From an uncultured Rhodospirillaceae bacterium (GTDB lineage Bacteria; Pseudomonadota; Alphaproteobacteria; Rhodospirillales; Magnetospirillaceae): 64,000 nucleotides of DNA. A program made the position numbers and the translations under genes. The notes below the pieces were generated by a model. That model had not been told where the DNA came from, ran no database searches, and saw nothing but the letters and a program-made list of their open reading frames with translations. This document shows, in pieces, positions 1 to 8,917 of the stretch. Numbering within the stretch: position 1 is the stretch's first letter; each line of letters begins with the position of its first letter. Location: positions 1-64,000 of the forward strand of contig CALABS010000019.1 in assembly GCA_937887565.1 (NCBI GenBank), in the 5' to 3' direction.

Positions 1-2
1 GG

Positions 3-1880
3 CTGGCCGATCTGCCCACCGAGGAATGGGGCGACATCCGCATCGACGTCACGCCGCGGGAGTACGTGCTCGACTATCTGGCCCACTCCTTCCCGGTGCA
101 CCTGCACGAGCCCTTCACCGACGGCGACGGCACCCTGTCGTCGCGGCCGGTGTGGCGGGACGGCCAGCCGGTGCTGTGCCGGGAGGCGGTCGAGCGGCGC
201 GACCGCATGATCGAGCGGCTGGCGGCGCTCGATCCGGTGCCGGGGGCGCTCGACCAGATCGTCCAGCGCTTCGGCGCCGACATGGTGGCCGAGGTCACCG
301 GCCGCTCGCGGCGCATCGTGCGCAAGACCGGTCCCGGCGGGGACGAGCGGCTGGCGGTGGAGAGCCGCCCCGGCTCGGCCAACCTCGCCGAAACCCAGGC
401 CTTCCTCGACGACGAGAAGCGCATCCTGGTCTTCTCCGACGCCGGCGGCACCGGCCGCAGCTACCACGCCGATCTCGGGGCGAAGAACCAGCGGCTGCGG
501 GTGCATTACCTGCTGGAGGCCGGCTGGAAGGCCGACAGCGCCATCCAGGGGCTGGGGCGGTCCAACCGCACCAACCAGGCGCAGCCGCCGCTGTTCCGCC
601 CGATCGCCACCACCGTGCGGGCGGAGAAGCGCTTTCTCTCCACCATCGCCCGCCGGCTCGACACGCTGGGGGCCATCACCCGCGGCCAGCGCCAGACCGG
701 CGGACAGGGGCTGTTCCGCGCCGACGACAACCTGGAATCCGTCTACGCTCGCGCCGCCCTGCGTCAGCTCTACGGCCTGCTGCACGCCGGCAAGGTCGAG
801 GGGTGTGCGCTGGGCACGTTCGAGGCGGCGACCGGGCTGGCGCTGAGCGACCGCGACGGTGGCCTGCGGGACGAGTTGCCGCCGATCACCACCTTCCTCA
901 ACCGCCTGCTGGCGCTGACCATCGGCTTGCAGAACACGCTGTTCACCGTGTTCGAGCAACTGCTCACCGCCAGGATCGAGAGCGCCATCGCGTCGGGCAC
1001 CTACGACCGCGGCGTCGAGACGCTGGTGGCGGACAGCTTCACCGTCACCGGGCGGCGGACGCTCCATACCCACGCGGCGACCGGGGCGGAGACCCGGCTG
1101 TTCACGCTGGCGCGGCGCGACCGCAACCAGCCGATGGCGGTGGAGGAGGCGCTGGAACGCGGCGCCGGACCGCAGGCCCAGTTGCTGGTGAACACGCGCT
1201 CGGGGCGGGCGGCGGTGGCGGTACCGGCGGCGAGCCTGATGCTGGACGACGGGACGGTGGAGCGCCGGGTGCGGCTGCTGCGGCCGATGGAGCGGGTCAC
1301 GGTGACGTTGGCCGAGCTTGCCCAGAGCCACTGGCGTCCGACCGAACCACCGGCCTTCTCGGCCGCCTGGGAGACGGAGGTCGCCACGGTGCCGGAATTC
1401 TCCACCAGCACGCTCCACCTCGTGACCGGGCTGCTGCTGCCGGTATGGCGGCGCCTGCCGGACACGAACCTGCGGGTGGTGCGGTTGCAGACCGACGCGG
1501 GCGAGCGGATCATCGGCCGCGTGGTGGCGCCGGACGTTCTGCCCGAGGTCGAGCGGAGCTTCGGCGTTGGGGCCGGGGCAACGGTTCCCGTGCCGTCGGT
1601 CGAGGAGGCCTGGACACGGGTGCAAGGTGAGCGGGTGGCCCTGCATCTGGCCGACGGGCTGTGGCTGCGCCGGGTGACGGTGGCGGGCGCGCATCGCATC
1701 GAACTGTTCGGTTTCACCGGCGGGATGGTGGACCGGCTGAAGGCGCTGGGGCTGACGGGGGAGATCATCGCCTGGAGCCTGCGGCTGTTCGTGCCGGTGG
1801 GCGAGCGGGGAGCGGCGGTGTTCGCGGCGCTGCTCGCACGGCACCCGCTGCTGCGCGTCGTCGATCGGACGGAGGCGTGA
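3..1880 (+). CDS. Strawberry-notch family helicase, C-terminal part (5' end outside window)
   Basis: The reading frame is open from the first bases, so only the last ~625 residues are seen. The segment around nt 420-780 has the features of the strawberry-notch C-terminal helicase domain: RILVFSDAGGTGRSYHAD followed by the arginine-finger-like motif QGLGRSNRTNQAQPP. In complete relatives this follows a DEAD/SNF2-like ATPase half. Such proteins are common on alphaproteobacterial plasmids and ICEs, usually beside a Toprim protein as here. The role in the element is unproven; DNA remodelling during transfer or replication is an inference. The stop codon is followed 12 nt later by the Toprim gene, so the two are probably co-transcribed. 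Confidence 0.85.
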   Translation: MADLPTEEWGDIRIDVTPREYVLDYLAHSFPVHLHEPFTDGDGTLSSRPVWRDGQPVLCREAVERRDRMIERLAALDPVPGALDQIVQRFGADMVAEVTGRSRRIVRKTGPGGDERLAVESRPGSANLAETQAFLDDEKRILVFSDAGGTGRSYHADLGAKNQRLRVHYLLEAGWKADSAIQGLGRSNRTNQAQPPLFRPIATTVRAEKRFLSTIARRLDTLGAITRGQRQTGGQGLFRADDNLESVYARAALRQLYGLLHAGKVEGCALGTFEAATGLALSDRDGGLRDELPPITTFLNRLLALTIGLQNTLFTVFEQLLTARIESAIASGTYDRGVETLVADSFTVTGRRTLHTHAATGAETRLFTLARRDRNQPMAVEEALERGAGPQAQLLVNTRSGRAAVAVPAASLMLDDGTVERRVRLLRPMERVTVTLAELAQSHWRPTEPPAFSAAWETEVATVPEFSTSTLHLVTGLLLPVWRRLPDTNLRVVRLQTDAGERIIGRVVAPDVLPEVERSFGVGAGATVPVPSVEEAWTRVQGERVALHLADGLWLRRVTVAGAHRIELFGFTGGMVDRLKALGLTGEIIAWSLRLFVPVGERGAAVFAALLARHPLLRVVDRTEA

Positions 1881-1892
1881 GCGGCCGGCACC

Positions 1893-2915
1893 ATGTCCGC
1901 GGCATCGGAAATGGCGCAGCGCCTCGCGCGGGAGGCCGAGGCGGTGTGCCGGCGTTACCTGCCGGTTGGCCGGCGGGAGGGGCGCTACTGGCGGATCGGC
2001 GACGTTCAGGGCACGCCAGGGGGCAGCCTTTACGTCCACCTGCACGGCGTCGCCGCCGGCAAATGGGCCGACGCCGCCACCGGCGAGCACGGCGACCTGC
2101 TCGATCTCATCGGGGCGAACCGGGGGCTCGGCCGCCTGCGCGACGTTCTGGCCGAGGCCCGGGCGTTTCTCGGCCAACCGAGGATCGGCCCTGGTCCCGG
2201 CGATCGTGAGGCGCCGGTGTCGGCCGGATCGCCGGAGGCTGCCCGTCGGCTGTTCGTGCGGTCCCTGCCGATCGCCGGCACGTTGGCCGAGGCGTATCTG
2301 CGCAACCGAGGACTTCCGGACATCCGGAATTCCGGCCACCTGCGCTTCCAGCCGCGCTGCTGGTACCGGGATGCCGAGGACCGGTTTGCCGCCGGTCCGG
2401 CGCTGGTGGCGGCGGTCACCGACCTGGACGGCCGGATCACCGGAGTGCAGCGGCTCTGGCTCGACCCGGTCGGCGGGGGCAAGGCGGCCATGCCATCACC
2501 GCGCCGGGCGCTGGGGCACCTGCTCGGCAACGGCGTCCGCTTCGGTGTGGCGCGCGACGCGCTGGCGGCGGGGGAAGGCATCGAGACCATGCTGGCGCTG
2601 CGGCTCGCCCTGCCGGTCCTGCCCGCGGTGGCCGCGCTCTCGGCCGGTCACCTTGCCGCCCTGCGGCTGCCGTCGGCGCTGCGGCGCCTCTACATCGCCC
2701 GTGACAACGACGCGGCCGGGCAGCGGGCCGTGGACCGGCTGGGCGAGCGTGCCGACGCGGCCGGCGTCGAGGTCCGGGTGCTGGCGCCGCAGGCCAAGGA
2801 CCTCAACGACGACCTGCGGGACCTCGGTCTGGCGATGCTGCGGGCGCATCTGCGGGCGCAGCTCGCTCCAGAGGAGGGCACAGCGGGCTGGGAGACTGGC
2901 GATCCGGGGGGCTGA
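1893..2915 (+). CDS. Toprim-domain primase-like protein (DUF7146/Toprim_3 type)
   Basis: 340 aa. The N-terminal third (about residues 1-105) resembles the DUF7146 region that precedes Toprim in phage and plasmid primases, with GKWADAATGEHGDLLDLIG. The C-terminal Toprim part has GEGIETMLAL (conserved Glu of the GEG motif, about residue 230) and LYIARDNDAAGQRA (the DxD-like metal site, about residue 272). This suggests a primase or topoisomerase-like metal-binding fold acting on element DNA. There is no obvious zinc finger. It follows the strawberry-notch gene by 12 nt. ATG start. The last ~20 residues are low complexity. Confidence 0.85.
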   Translation: MSAASEMAQRLAREAEAVCRRYLPVGRREGRYWRIGDVQGTPGGSLYVHLHGVAAGKWADAATGEHGDLLDLIGANRGLGRLRDVLAEARAFLGQPRIGPGPGDREAPVSAGSPEAARRLFVRSLPIAGTLAEAYLRNRGLPDIRNSGHLRFQPRCWYRDAEDRFAAGPALVAAVTDLDGRITGVQRLWLDPVGGGKAAMPSPRRALGHLLGNGVRFGVARDALAAGEGIETMLALRLALPVLPAVAALSAGHLAALRLPSALRRLYIARDNDAAGQRAVDRLGERADAAGVEVRVLAPQAKDLNDDLRDLGLAMLRAHLRAQLAPEEGTAGWETGDPGG

Positions 2916-3060
2916 CGGATCGGCGGGCGGGTAGGATGATCGTCGGTGGGGCCGCCGGCTGGCCTAACGCAGACCGTCCGGTCTGGGAGAGGCCGCGGCC
3001 ACGGCCTTCCAGCGGGCGATCGGGCGGCAGCCGGGGCGGGACCGCAACGGCGGCGGTCAA

Positions 3061-3233
3061 CTTTCTTCCCCGGCCGGCCAAGCCGGCCTTCCTCGCGGGA
3101 CAAGAAAGCCGCCCGCCGCTGTCCTCCGCTGCGCTGCGGCCCAAGAGGGTGCGGACCCGCCCCGCCCGCCGCGAAGGGATCGCCACGAAGGCCGCGATGG
3201 GCGCGGCCGATCCTAGCCGAAGGACGATCCGCC
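3061..3233 (+). repeat. Conserved GC-rich leader, copy A (before the DUF2493 gene)
   Basis: The untranslated stretch before the DUF2493 gene shares several blocks with the stretch before the DUF736 gene at 18,560-18,738. The clearest is a 21-nt identical block, GTCCTCCGCTGCGCTGCGGC plus C, at 3121 here and 18,631 there. It is preceded in both by TTCCTCGCG and CAAGA blocks, and followed by a GATCGCCA..AAGGCCGCGATGG block about 45 nt further on. Both copies end at the ribosome-binding site of a backbone gene. It could be a shared promoter and leader or a recombination remnant; the function is unknown. Confidence 0.5.
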
Positions 3234-4172
3234 ATGCGCACCGGCGCTGACACCGACGACGTCGAGCCCCGCCACGCCTCCTCCTCCACCGATCACGCGC
3301 TGGTCGAACTCCAGCTCTACGGCCACCGCCCCTTCCAGGACGATCCCGACCCCCGGCCGCTGCCGGACGAGACCGCCATCCGCGGCGCCCTGGCCGACGT
3401 CTTCGACGCCCTGGTGGTCACGCTGAAGGACACCCGTCTGGAACCCGACCTGGCCGACCTGCTGTGGTCCACCGTCAACCTGTTCCACCGCGCCGCCGAC
3501 CGCGTGCAGCGCGAACTCGACGATAACGAGGACGCCCAGAAGCGCAGCCAGCGCGAACAGGACGGCTCGGAGATCCGCTCGGTCGAGCTGGAGCGCCTGC
3601 TGGCCGAGGGGCTGACGCTGATCGAGCGCCGCACCGCCATGGAGGCCTTCCGCGACCACGCCGCCGAGCTGTTCGAGGTCCACACCGGCTCCGGCTGGCG
3701 GCCGCGCGCCGGCTCGCTGGTCAGCCACCGCACCCTGACCGCCGCGCTGATCGACAGCCGCGACTTCCTCGCCGCCAAGCGGCGGGCCGAGACCGAGCCG
3801 CTGCTGCCGGCCGGTCCCCGCATCGCCTTCACCGGCGGGGTGGAATGCAACGACCACCACCGCATCTGGGCGGTGCTCGACAAGGTCCGCGCCAAGCACC
3901 CCGGCATGGTGCTGCTGCACGGTGGCAGCCCGAAAGGCGCCGAGCGCATCGCCGCCTGCTGGGCCGAGCACCGCAAGGTGGCACAGGTGCTGTTCCGTCC
4001 CGACTGGGCGCGCCATGCCAAGGCCGCTCCCTTCAAACGCAACGACCGCCTGCTGGAGGCGCTGCCGATCGGCATCGTTGCCTTTCCCGGCTCGGGCATC
4101 GTGCAGAACCTGGCCGACAAGGCACGGGCGATGGGCATTCCGGTCTGGTGCTTCGGCAACGACGGTGTCTGA
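3234..4172 (+). CDS. DUF2493 (SLOG/YAcAr-like) domain protein
   Basis: 312 aa from ATG 3234, chosen because GAAGGACG precedes it and the upstream frame is leader DNA. Residues about 1-190 are helical and charged, with a likely coiled coil near residues 100-140. The C-terminal ~115 residues form the DUF2493 domain of the SLOG (DprA/LOG-like) superfamily: RIAFTGGVECNDHHRIWAVL, then LLHGGSPKGAERIAACWAE, then GIVAFPGSGI. SLOG domains bind nucleotides or nucleic acids. Long DUF2493 proteins of this form are typical passengers of alphaproteobacterial conjugative elements, near strawberry-notch and DUF736 genes. The precise role is unknown. Confidence 0.85.
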   Translation: MRTGADTDDVEPRHASSSTDHALVELQLYGHRPFQDDPDPRPLPDETAIRGALADVFDALVVTLKDTRLEPDLADLLWSTVNLFHRAADRVQRELDDNEDAQKRSQREQDGSEIRSVELERLLAEGLTLIERRTAMEAFRDHAAELFEVHTGSGWRPRAGSLVSHRTLTAALIDSRDFLAAKRRAETEPLLPAGPRIAFTGGVECNDHHRIWAVLDKVRAKHPGMVLLHGGSPKGAERIAACWAEHRKVAQVLFRPDWARHAKAAPFKRNDRLLEALPIGIVAFPGSGIVQNLADKARAMGIPVWCFGNDGV

Positions 4173-4187
4173 ACACCATCAATCAGT

Positions 4188-4215
4188 CCGGCGATCTGCA
4201 CCGGCGGATCGCCGG
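4188..4215 (+). terminator. Hairpin terminator candidate after the DUF2493 gene
   Basis: Perfect 9-bp inverted repeat CCGGCGATC / GATCGCCGG with a 10-nt loop, 16 nt after the stop codon and followed by CTTTCTG. The T-run is weak, so strong Rho-independent termination is uncertain. The following 4,250-4,450 is clearly AT-rich compared with everything around it and I see no gene in it; it marks the backbone-to-cargo junction. Confidence 0.5.
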
Positions 4216-4433
4216 CTTTCTGCAAATCCGTACCCTGGATAACCGGACCGGCGGCTATGCGCCATTCCCGGCTTTCAGCTTTTTGGTACGCGCAAGAAAG
4301 GTCTCGTGTTCGTTTGGGTCAATGCTTTCATCTGCAAAATTTTATCGACTGAAATTACTACGGATCAATGTGTATTCATCAAAATTCATAGAACAAATGA
4401 TAATAAAAATAAGCTATAATTATGGTGAAGTGC

Positions 4434-5633
4434 TTATATTATATCATATTTGACATTAACAAGATAAACTATCTGCTCTACTGGAGTTTTTCTTTCTTTT
4501 TGCAGAAAGCATTGATTATTCTCGCAAAACAACACAAAAGCGCGAGAACTATTATTCTTGGAACTGTTATAGATAATACCATCGATAGCGCTACCGCCAA
4601 CATCTCGAAATATCCGCCTGAAATACTCGGTAATGATCTGGGTCGGGACATATTCGATATGCTCGCGGCCGTCTCGCATGATCGGCTGCACAATGTCGCT
4701 CGCGAAGGCGTGGAGGAAGCGGAGCGGATGGATGCGCCGGTGTCCATCCTGCTCGAACACACTCGGAATGTCCGGTAGATCAGCAAGGTCAAGCACGCGT
4801 AGATCGCGCGTCGGACGGAAGGTGCCAATCGACATGATCTGGCCAGCATGGAACTTGGGATCCAAGGTTTCAGCGCGCGCGGTATCCAAATCGAAGGCGC
4901 CGTAAAACATTGCAATGCCAGCGGGGCTCATGCGGTTGGACTGGTTGGCGAACTCGGCTGGCGGCGTGCCGATCTCGGCACCGGTCGTGTAGCGCTTGTC
5001 CCCGATGCGGATGCGGATCAGATTGGTGCCAGCGGTGATCGTCGTGATCAGATTGAGATCTGCAAGCTCATCAATGACTGTCTTGCCAATCGCTGAGAGC
5101 ATCTTCGAAGGTGGTATCTCCACCATACAGTCGTTGCCGTCAGGTGCGAGGAACACGTAGCGGGTTTGATGCTTCACAACCTGCTTGAACCGATCCCATC
5201 CCCAAGAGAGGCGCTGGCTCTTCCCACCGACATAATATTCACGTTCTACCCAGGCATTGTTGCCAACAGCATTAATGATCGCGTCAATAACGTCGCTGCT
5301 CTTACTGATGTCATAATCGGCCAGCACGTCCCAGGTGTCGCTGATCGAGGCCTGATAACCTCCCTCGGTGGAGACGTACGAGATTCCCTCATCATCAGGG
5401 TGGTTCCAGTCAAACCGCACGCCGGTCAGGACGATGCCGATGAAACCGTCAAAGCTCGCCGCGATCGGCTTTTCCGCTTCCTCGCCGCAGAAGGTGCAGT
5501 TACGGCTCTCGGCATTGGCGGCGATCCACTGCTTGAGTGCCGGATCGGTGACGCAGTCGGCGCAGATATCGCCAGCGGCCTCATCATAACCGCGCTCGTA
5601 TTGTTCGAGCTGCCATGCTTTGGCCCTGCCCAC
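4434..5633 (-). CDS. RES-domain protein with HEPN/RES-associated N-terminal domain
   Basis: About 399 aa from GTG 5633 (GAAGGG lies 8 nt upstream; a TTG at 5639 is too close to that site). The N-terminal part has paired cysteines CADC near residue 20 and CTFC near residue 45, typical of the HEPN/RES N-terminal domain. The C-terminal half has a RES-like signature, NRMSPAGIAMFYGAFD with a downstream Glu (TARAE). RES domains act on NAD+ (phosphorolysis or ADP-ribosyl transfer) in toxin modules, and HEPN-associated versions occur in defence loci. It lies 147 nt downstream of the GHKL/HerA cassette on the same strand, so it may be an effector of that system. No antitoxin (Xre/DUF2384) gene is next to it. 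Confidence 0.7.
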   Translation of the reverse strand: MGRAKAWQLEQYERGYDEAAGDICADCVTDPALKQWIAANAESRNCTFCGEEAEKPIAASFDGFIGIVLTGVRFDWNHPDDEGISYVSTEGGYQASISDTWDVLADYDISKSSDVIDAIINAVGNNAWVEREYYVGGKSQRLSWGWDRFKQVVKHQTRYVFLAPDGNDCMVEIPPSKMLSAIGKTVIDELADLNLITTITAGTNLIRIRIGDKRYTTGAEIGTPPAEFANQSNRMSPAGIAMFYGAFDLDTARAETLDPKFHAGQIMSIGTFRPTRDLRVLDLADLPDIPSVFEQDGHRRIHPLRFLHAFASDIVQPIMRDGREHIEYVPTQIITEYFRRIFRDVGGSAIDGIIYNSSKNNSSRAFVLFCENNQCFLQKERKTPVEQIVYLVNVKYDII

Positions 5634-5780
5634 GCGCAATACCCTTCAAGTTGGCGCCGCCTCAGCGAGAGAGGTTATCTATTAGCTCAACTTTCCTCCT
5701 TTTCGTCAAACGAAGACTTTGCGGAGTATATGGACGACCTCAGTGTGGTTACGCCGGGGGTTAGGCTATGGGACGCCGGG

Positions 5781-7289
5781 CTATAGGATCTTGAGCATCA
5801 TCCTGTCGATGAGGGCCTTGGCCGCGACCCGGTTTGCCGAGCATTCATAGACGAGTTCAAACAGGTGCTCGTACATGCTACGCTTCTCCTCGGGAAGCCG
5901 TGCCATTGGGCTCTCGGTTGGGCTTCGGTTCGCGAGCGTGTCCAACTTCCCGCGAAGTTCCTCGATCTTCGGCCGGAGCCTTTCCTCCGCGTCTGCGGCC
6001 AAGTCCTCCATAGCCGCGATCTTGGTCATGGGGACGATGGAGCGCTCCACTTCCGCCACCATGGCGTTGCGCGCCGCCTCGCCCAGCGTCCCCTGGGCAA
6101 GGATAGCCAGTTTCTCCCGGGCCACGGTCTCGTGGAGCTCGAACTCGCGGAGCCACTTCCGCTTGACCGACGACGTGCGGCACCGTTTAGCGATGTCGCG
6201 TCCGATGGGTGACAGATGGTTCCGCAGGTTGCGGAGGTGGACCGACTCCTCGTAGTTGTCGCGGCGCCCGTTGGGCAGAATCCGCGGATCGAGGACGTGG
6301 ACCTCGCCCACCGTCCAGCTGTTGAAGCGCGGCTCCGGGAACAGGTCCTCGGCAAGGTTGTGGCCGCCGACCTGGATGTCGCCGGACCTAAACCTCAACC
6401 CCTTCACCAGCGCTGCGCTCGGGATGGCCCCCCGGTAGCTGTGGTGGAGCAGCCAGCCTACGGCGGCCATGCCACCGTCCTGTCCTGGCAGCTCCTTGAA
6501 CTCGACGTCGGTGAAGGCATCGGGCTTCCCGTCGTCGGCCTCGAAGGTGTCCCGATAGGGACGGACGAGCGGCTCACTTCCGTTGATCCGGATCTCGATG
6601 GCCCCGAGGGCGGTGTGCCGCCGCAAGAACGCGTCTATATCGGCCCCGAGCGTGAACTCGGGCGAGAACGGTACCGGGGACACCTGCGACAGGTACTCCG
6701 ACACGGTGCCGGCATCCAGAATGGTGTCGTTCCGGTGCCGGATGATGCCGCCCATTTCGATCTCGAAGAAGCGGTCAGGATACCGCACAGGGGCTGCGGC
6801 CTCACCCAGGTCCACGATGTCGGCGATGAACTGCGGCAGTCCGGCGGCGTACTCGGCCGACCGGAGCAGCAACTTGAGCCTGGCGCAATCCCACCGGATC
6901 TCCTGCACCGGCTCGCTTGCGGCGGCCCGCGAGCGGAACGTCAGCTCCCGGCAGTAGGCAAGCCCGGCTAGGCGGCCCACGCCCCGGAAGCCGCGCGCGC
7001 CGGTGCCGCGCTTAGGGCTGGCGCCGATGGCCGTCATGCGGGCCGCGAACGCATCCGCAGGAATGCCGGTCCCCGTGTCCCTGATCCTGACGGTACGGAG
7101 GCCCGGGTCGATGGTGACCGCAACCTGGGGTTCAGCCGGGTCGGGCGGCAGTCCCGCCTCCACAGAGGCCGCGAGGGCGTCGGCGGCGTTCTGGACGTAT
7201 TCCCGGTAGACGGTGAGTGGGTCCACGTACATCCCGGAGCTGAGGAGCTCCAGGATGTCCTTGCCGATGACGACGTCGGCGCCGTTCAT
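5781..7289 (-). CDS. GHKL (HSP90/MutL/MORC-like) ATPase, copy 1
   Basis: 502 aa from ATG 7289, which overlaps the stop of the radical-SAM gene (ATGA), so translation is coupled. The Bergerat ATP-binding fold is intact: N-box REYVQNAADAL (about residue 29), G1 box IRDTGTGIP (about 72) and G2 box GARGFRGVGRLAGLAYC (about 97). A middle transducer-like region follows, with SPVPFSPEF and NGRRDNYEESVHLRNLR. The last ~100 residues are helical and possibly coiled coil. No endonuclease motif of MutL type is seen. It is paralogous in layout to the GHKL protein two genes upstream. The family acts as an ATP-driven clamp or chaperone; the role in this cassette is inferred to be defence. Confidence 0.8.
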   Translation of the reverse strand: MNGADVVIGKDILELLSSGMYVDPLTVYREYVQNAADALAASVEAGLPPDPAEPQVAVTIDPGLRTVRIRDTGTGIPADAFAARMTAIGASPKRGTGARGFRGVGRLAGLAYCRELTFRSRAAASEPVQEIRWDCARLKLLLRSAEYAAGLPQFIADIVDLGEAAAPVRYPDRFFEIEMGGIIRHRNDTILDAGTVSEYLSQVSPVPFSPEFTLGADIDAFLRRHTALGAIEIRINGSEPLVRPYRDTFEADDGKPDAFTDVEFKELPGQDGGMAAVGWLLHHSYRGAIPSAALVKGLRFRSGDIQVGGHNLAEDLFPEPRFNSWTVGEVHVLDPRILPNGRRDNYEESVHLRNLRNHLSPIGRDIAKRCRTSSVKRKWLREFELHETVAREKLAILAQGTLGEAARNAMVAEVERSIVPMTKIAAMEDLAADAEERLRPKIEELRGKLDTLANRSPTESPMARLPEEKRSMYEHLFELVYECSANRVAAKALIDRMMLKIL

Positions 7290-8884
7290 GCTGCGGCTAT
7301 CTCCAGGTCGTCGTCGAGTCCGGCGTCCTCGACCATCTCCTCCGCCGGCACGGGCAGCACGATTTTGGCCTGCCTGAGCTCCCTCGACTTGTGGTTGCAT
7401 TCCTCCTTGCTCATTGGCACGTAGTAGGGAAGGATCCGGCGCAGGGCTGGGTTCGCGGTCATGGCGCCCAGTCCGGCAATGCCGCTCGGCGGGCAGGAGG
7501 AGAGCAGGCTCAGCAGCTCGACCCGATCCTCCGGCGTCAGGCGGCGCGCCTCGGCCGCGAACTCGTCCCGCACCACCCGGCCGCCACTCGACTCGAACCA
7601 GTCCCTGAAGAAGATATAGTCGTGCGGCATGAACAGGATTTCTTCGAACTCCGCGGCCGTGGACCCGAAGGCCCTGGCGAAGAACTCCGGGTTGCCGCTC
7701 ACGATGCCGTGGGTGGCCTGCAGAATGATCTGCACCGAGCGGAGCTGGTAGCGCGTCCACCTCTCGCCCACGTGGTTGCGGTCGGTCCGATCGACTGGCT
7801 GGTACCGCATCGGGAACGACCAGATGCGTATGCCGAGCTCCTCGTTGAGCCGCACGTTCAGATGCATGCGCGCGAACAGGTCGGCCGGGTTATCGTGGAA
7901 GTTGAAGAGCATGTAGTTGGAGAGGTCCTTCATGCCGAACTCGTGCGCGATACGGACCGATTTCTCGTACGGCTTCCGCAGGCCCATGTGGTCGAAGGCG
8001 ATCCGCAGCGGGGACAGGCAGATGGTCGACAGTTCCTTGAGGTACATCGGGTCCCCGGCCAGGATGCGGGCGTCGACCCCCTGATTGAAGTCCACCCGCC
8101 GAAGCGACCCGACGCGTTCATGGTCGCGCTTGAGCTTCTCGCCTGGGGTGAAGCCCAGGTCGCGGATCTCCGCAATGATGTCCCGGAAGCGGGCCGACGC
8201 GGTGATGTTGTTATCCATCAGGACCAAGTCGCGCTTCGGCCCGTAGATTTTGTCCACGGCGGACACCAGCGACGTGAGGGACGTGGCGTCTCGTTGCGGC
8301 CCTTCAAGGACCGGGACACCGCAGAAGTGGCATTTCCGAATACAGCCTCGGCTCGCATAGCCGAAGTATGCGTCCCGGACAGGATAGCGGTATTTCACCT
8401 GCTCCAGGATGCCATAGTCAGGCACGAGGTCCTCGATCGGCGTGCCGGCCCGGTCGTCGGAGTAAAGCTCCTCCGCGAAGTCGTCCAACTGTAGCGAGAT
8501 GGCTGGGGCCTTGTCGAGTAGACCCTTGATGAAGCGGATCCCGTGCCAGCGCCGCTCCGATTTAAAGCGGTCGTGCGCCAGGGAGGCCGCGATGCCGCCG
8601 ACGAATACCTTTTCCCGCTGGCCATTGGCCGCTTTGACTGCGAAGTCGATGGTGTGGGCGGTCCGGTCGAACTCGAACGAGAACAGGGTGGCCACGTAGA
8701 CGCGGTCCCAGCCCACCGAGAGGACTGATTTATCCTCCCCCTTGATGAAGCGGACGTTGTCGTTCTTGCCGCGCGGTCCATGGTACTGGGCGATCTTCAT
8801 CAGCCCGAGCGGGGGATACTTGTTCCGGTAGCCCGGCTCGATGAGAAGAATGTTGCGTCCCGTCACCACCGCCCCCGTGTCCAC
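7286..8884 (-). CDS. Radical SAM protein with B12-binding-like N-terminal region
   Basis: 532 aa; GTG start at 8884 (GTGs for residues 6 and 7 are alternatives). The N-terminus NILLIEPGYRNKYPPLGLMKIA resembles the cobalamin-binding/radical-SAM architecture. The 4Fe-4S cluster motif is intact: CIRKCHFC, Cys181, Cys185 and Cys188 in CxxxCxxC spacing. A TIM-barrel-like region follows to about residue 400, then a helical C-terminal domain without recognisable family. The substrate is unknown. Placement between two GHKL ATPases with a 4-nt overlap downstream is unusual and suggests that it modifies a partner protein or nucleic acid of the cassette. It is not viperin-like (no CNYxCxFC motif). Confidence 0.8.
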   Translation of the reverse strand: MDTGAVVTGRNILLIEPGYRNKYPPLGLMKIAQYHGPRGKNDNVRFIKGEDKSVLSVGWDRVYVATLFSFEFDRTAHTIDFAVKAANGQREKVFVGGIAASLAHDRFKSERRWHGIRFIKGLLDKAPAISLQLDDFAEELYSDDRAGTPIEDLVPDYGILEQVKYRYPVRDAYFGYASRGCIRKCHFCGVPVLEGPQRDATSLTSLVSAVDKIYGPKRDLVLMDNNITASARFRDIIAEIRDLGFTPGEKLKRDHERVGSLRRVDFNQGVDARILAGDPMYLKELSTICLSPLRIAFDHMGLRKPYEKSVRIAHEFGMKDLSNYMLFNFHDNPADLFARMHLNVRLNEELGIRIWSFPMRYQPVDRTDRNHVGERWTRYQLRSVQIILQATHGIVSGNPEFFARAFGSTAAEFEEILFMPHDYIFFRDWFESSGGRVVRDEFAAEARRLTPEDRVELLSLLSSCPPSGIAGLGAMTANPALRRILPYYVPMSKEECNHKSRELRQAKIVLPVPAEEMVEDAGLDDDLEIAAA

Positions 8885-8917
8885 ACCGCGGATCTGTCGC
8901 CAGTGTCCATCGGCCTG

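Noticed and set aside
26..1630. Very long alternative reading frames over the strawberry-notch gene (and similar ones at 39,571-42,747, 42,237-44,801 and 48,869-51,700)
   Set aside because: They are out-of-frame shadows of high-GC genes: Arg/Gly/Ala-rich, without domain matches, and opposed to clear homologues in the true frame.
4422..4778. AT-rich plus-strand frame opposite the RES gene
   Set aside because: No similarity; the minus-strand RES gene explains the region.
7289..7760. An N-terminal extension of the first GHKL protein in the same frame
   Set aside because: It lies inside the radical-SAM gene and lacks GHKL features; the family start is at 7289.
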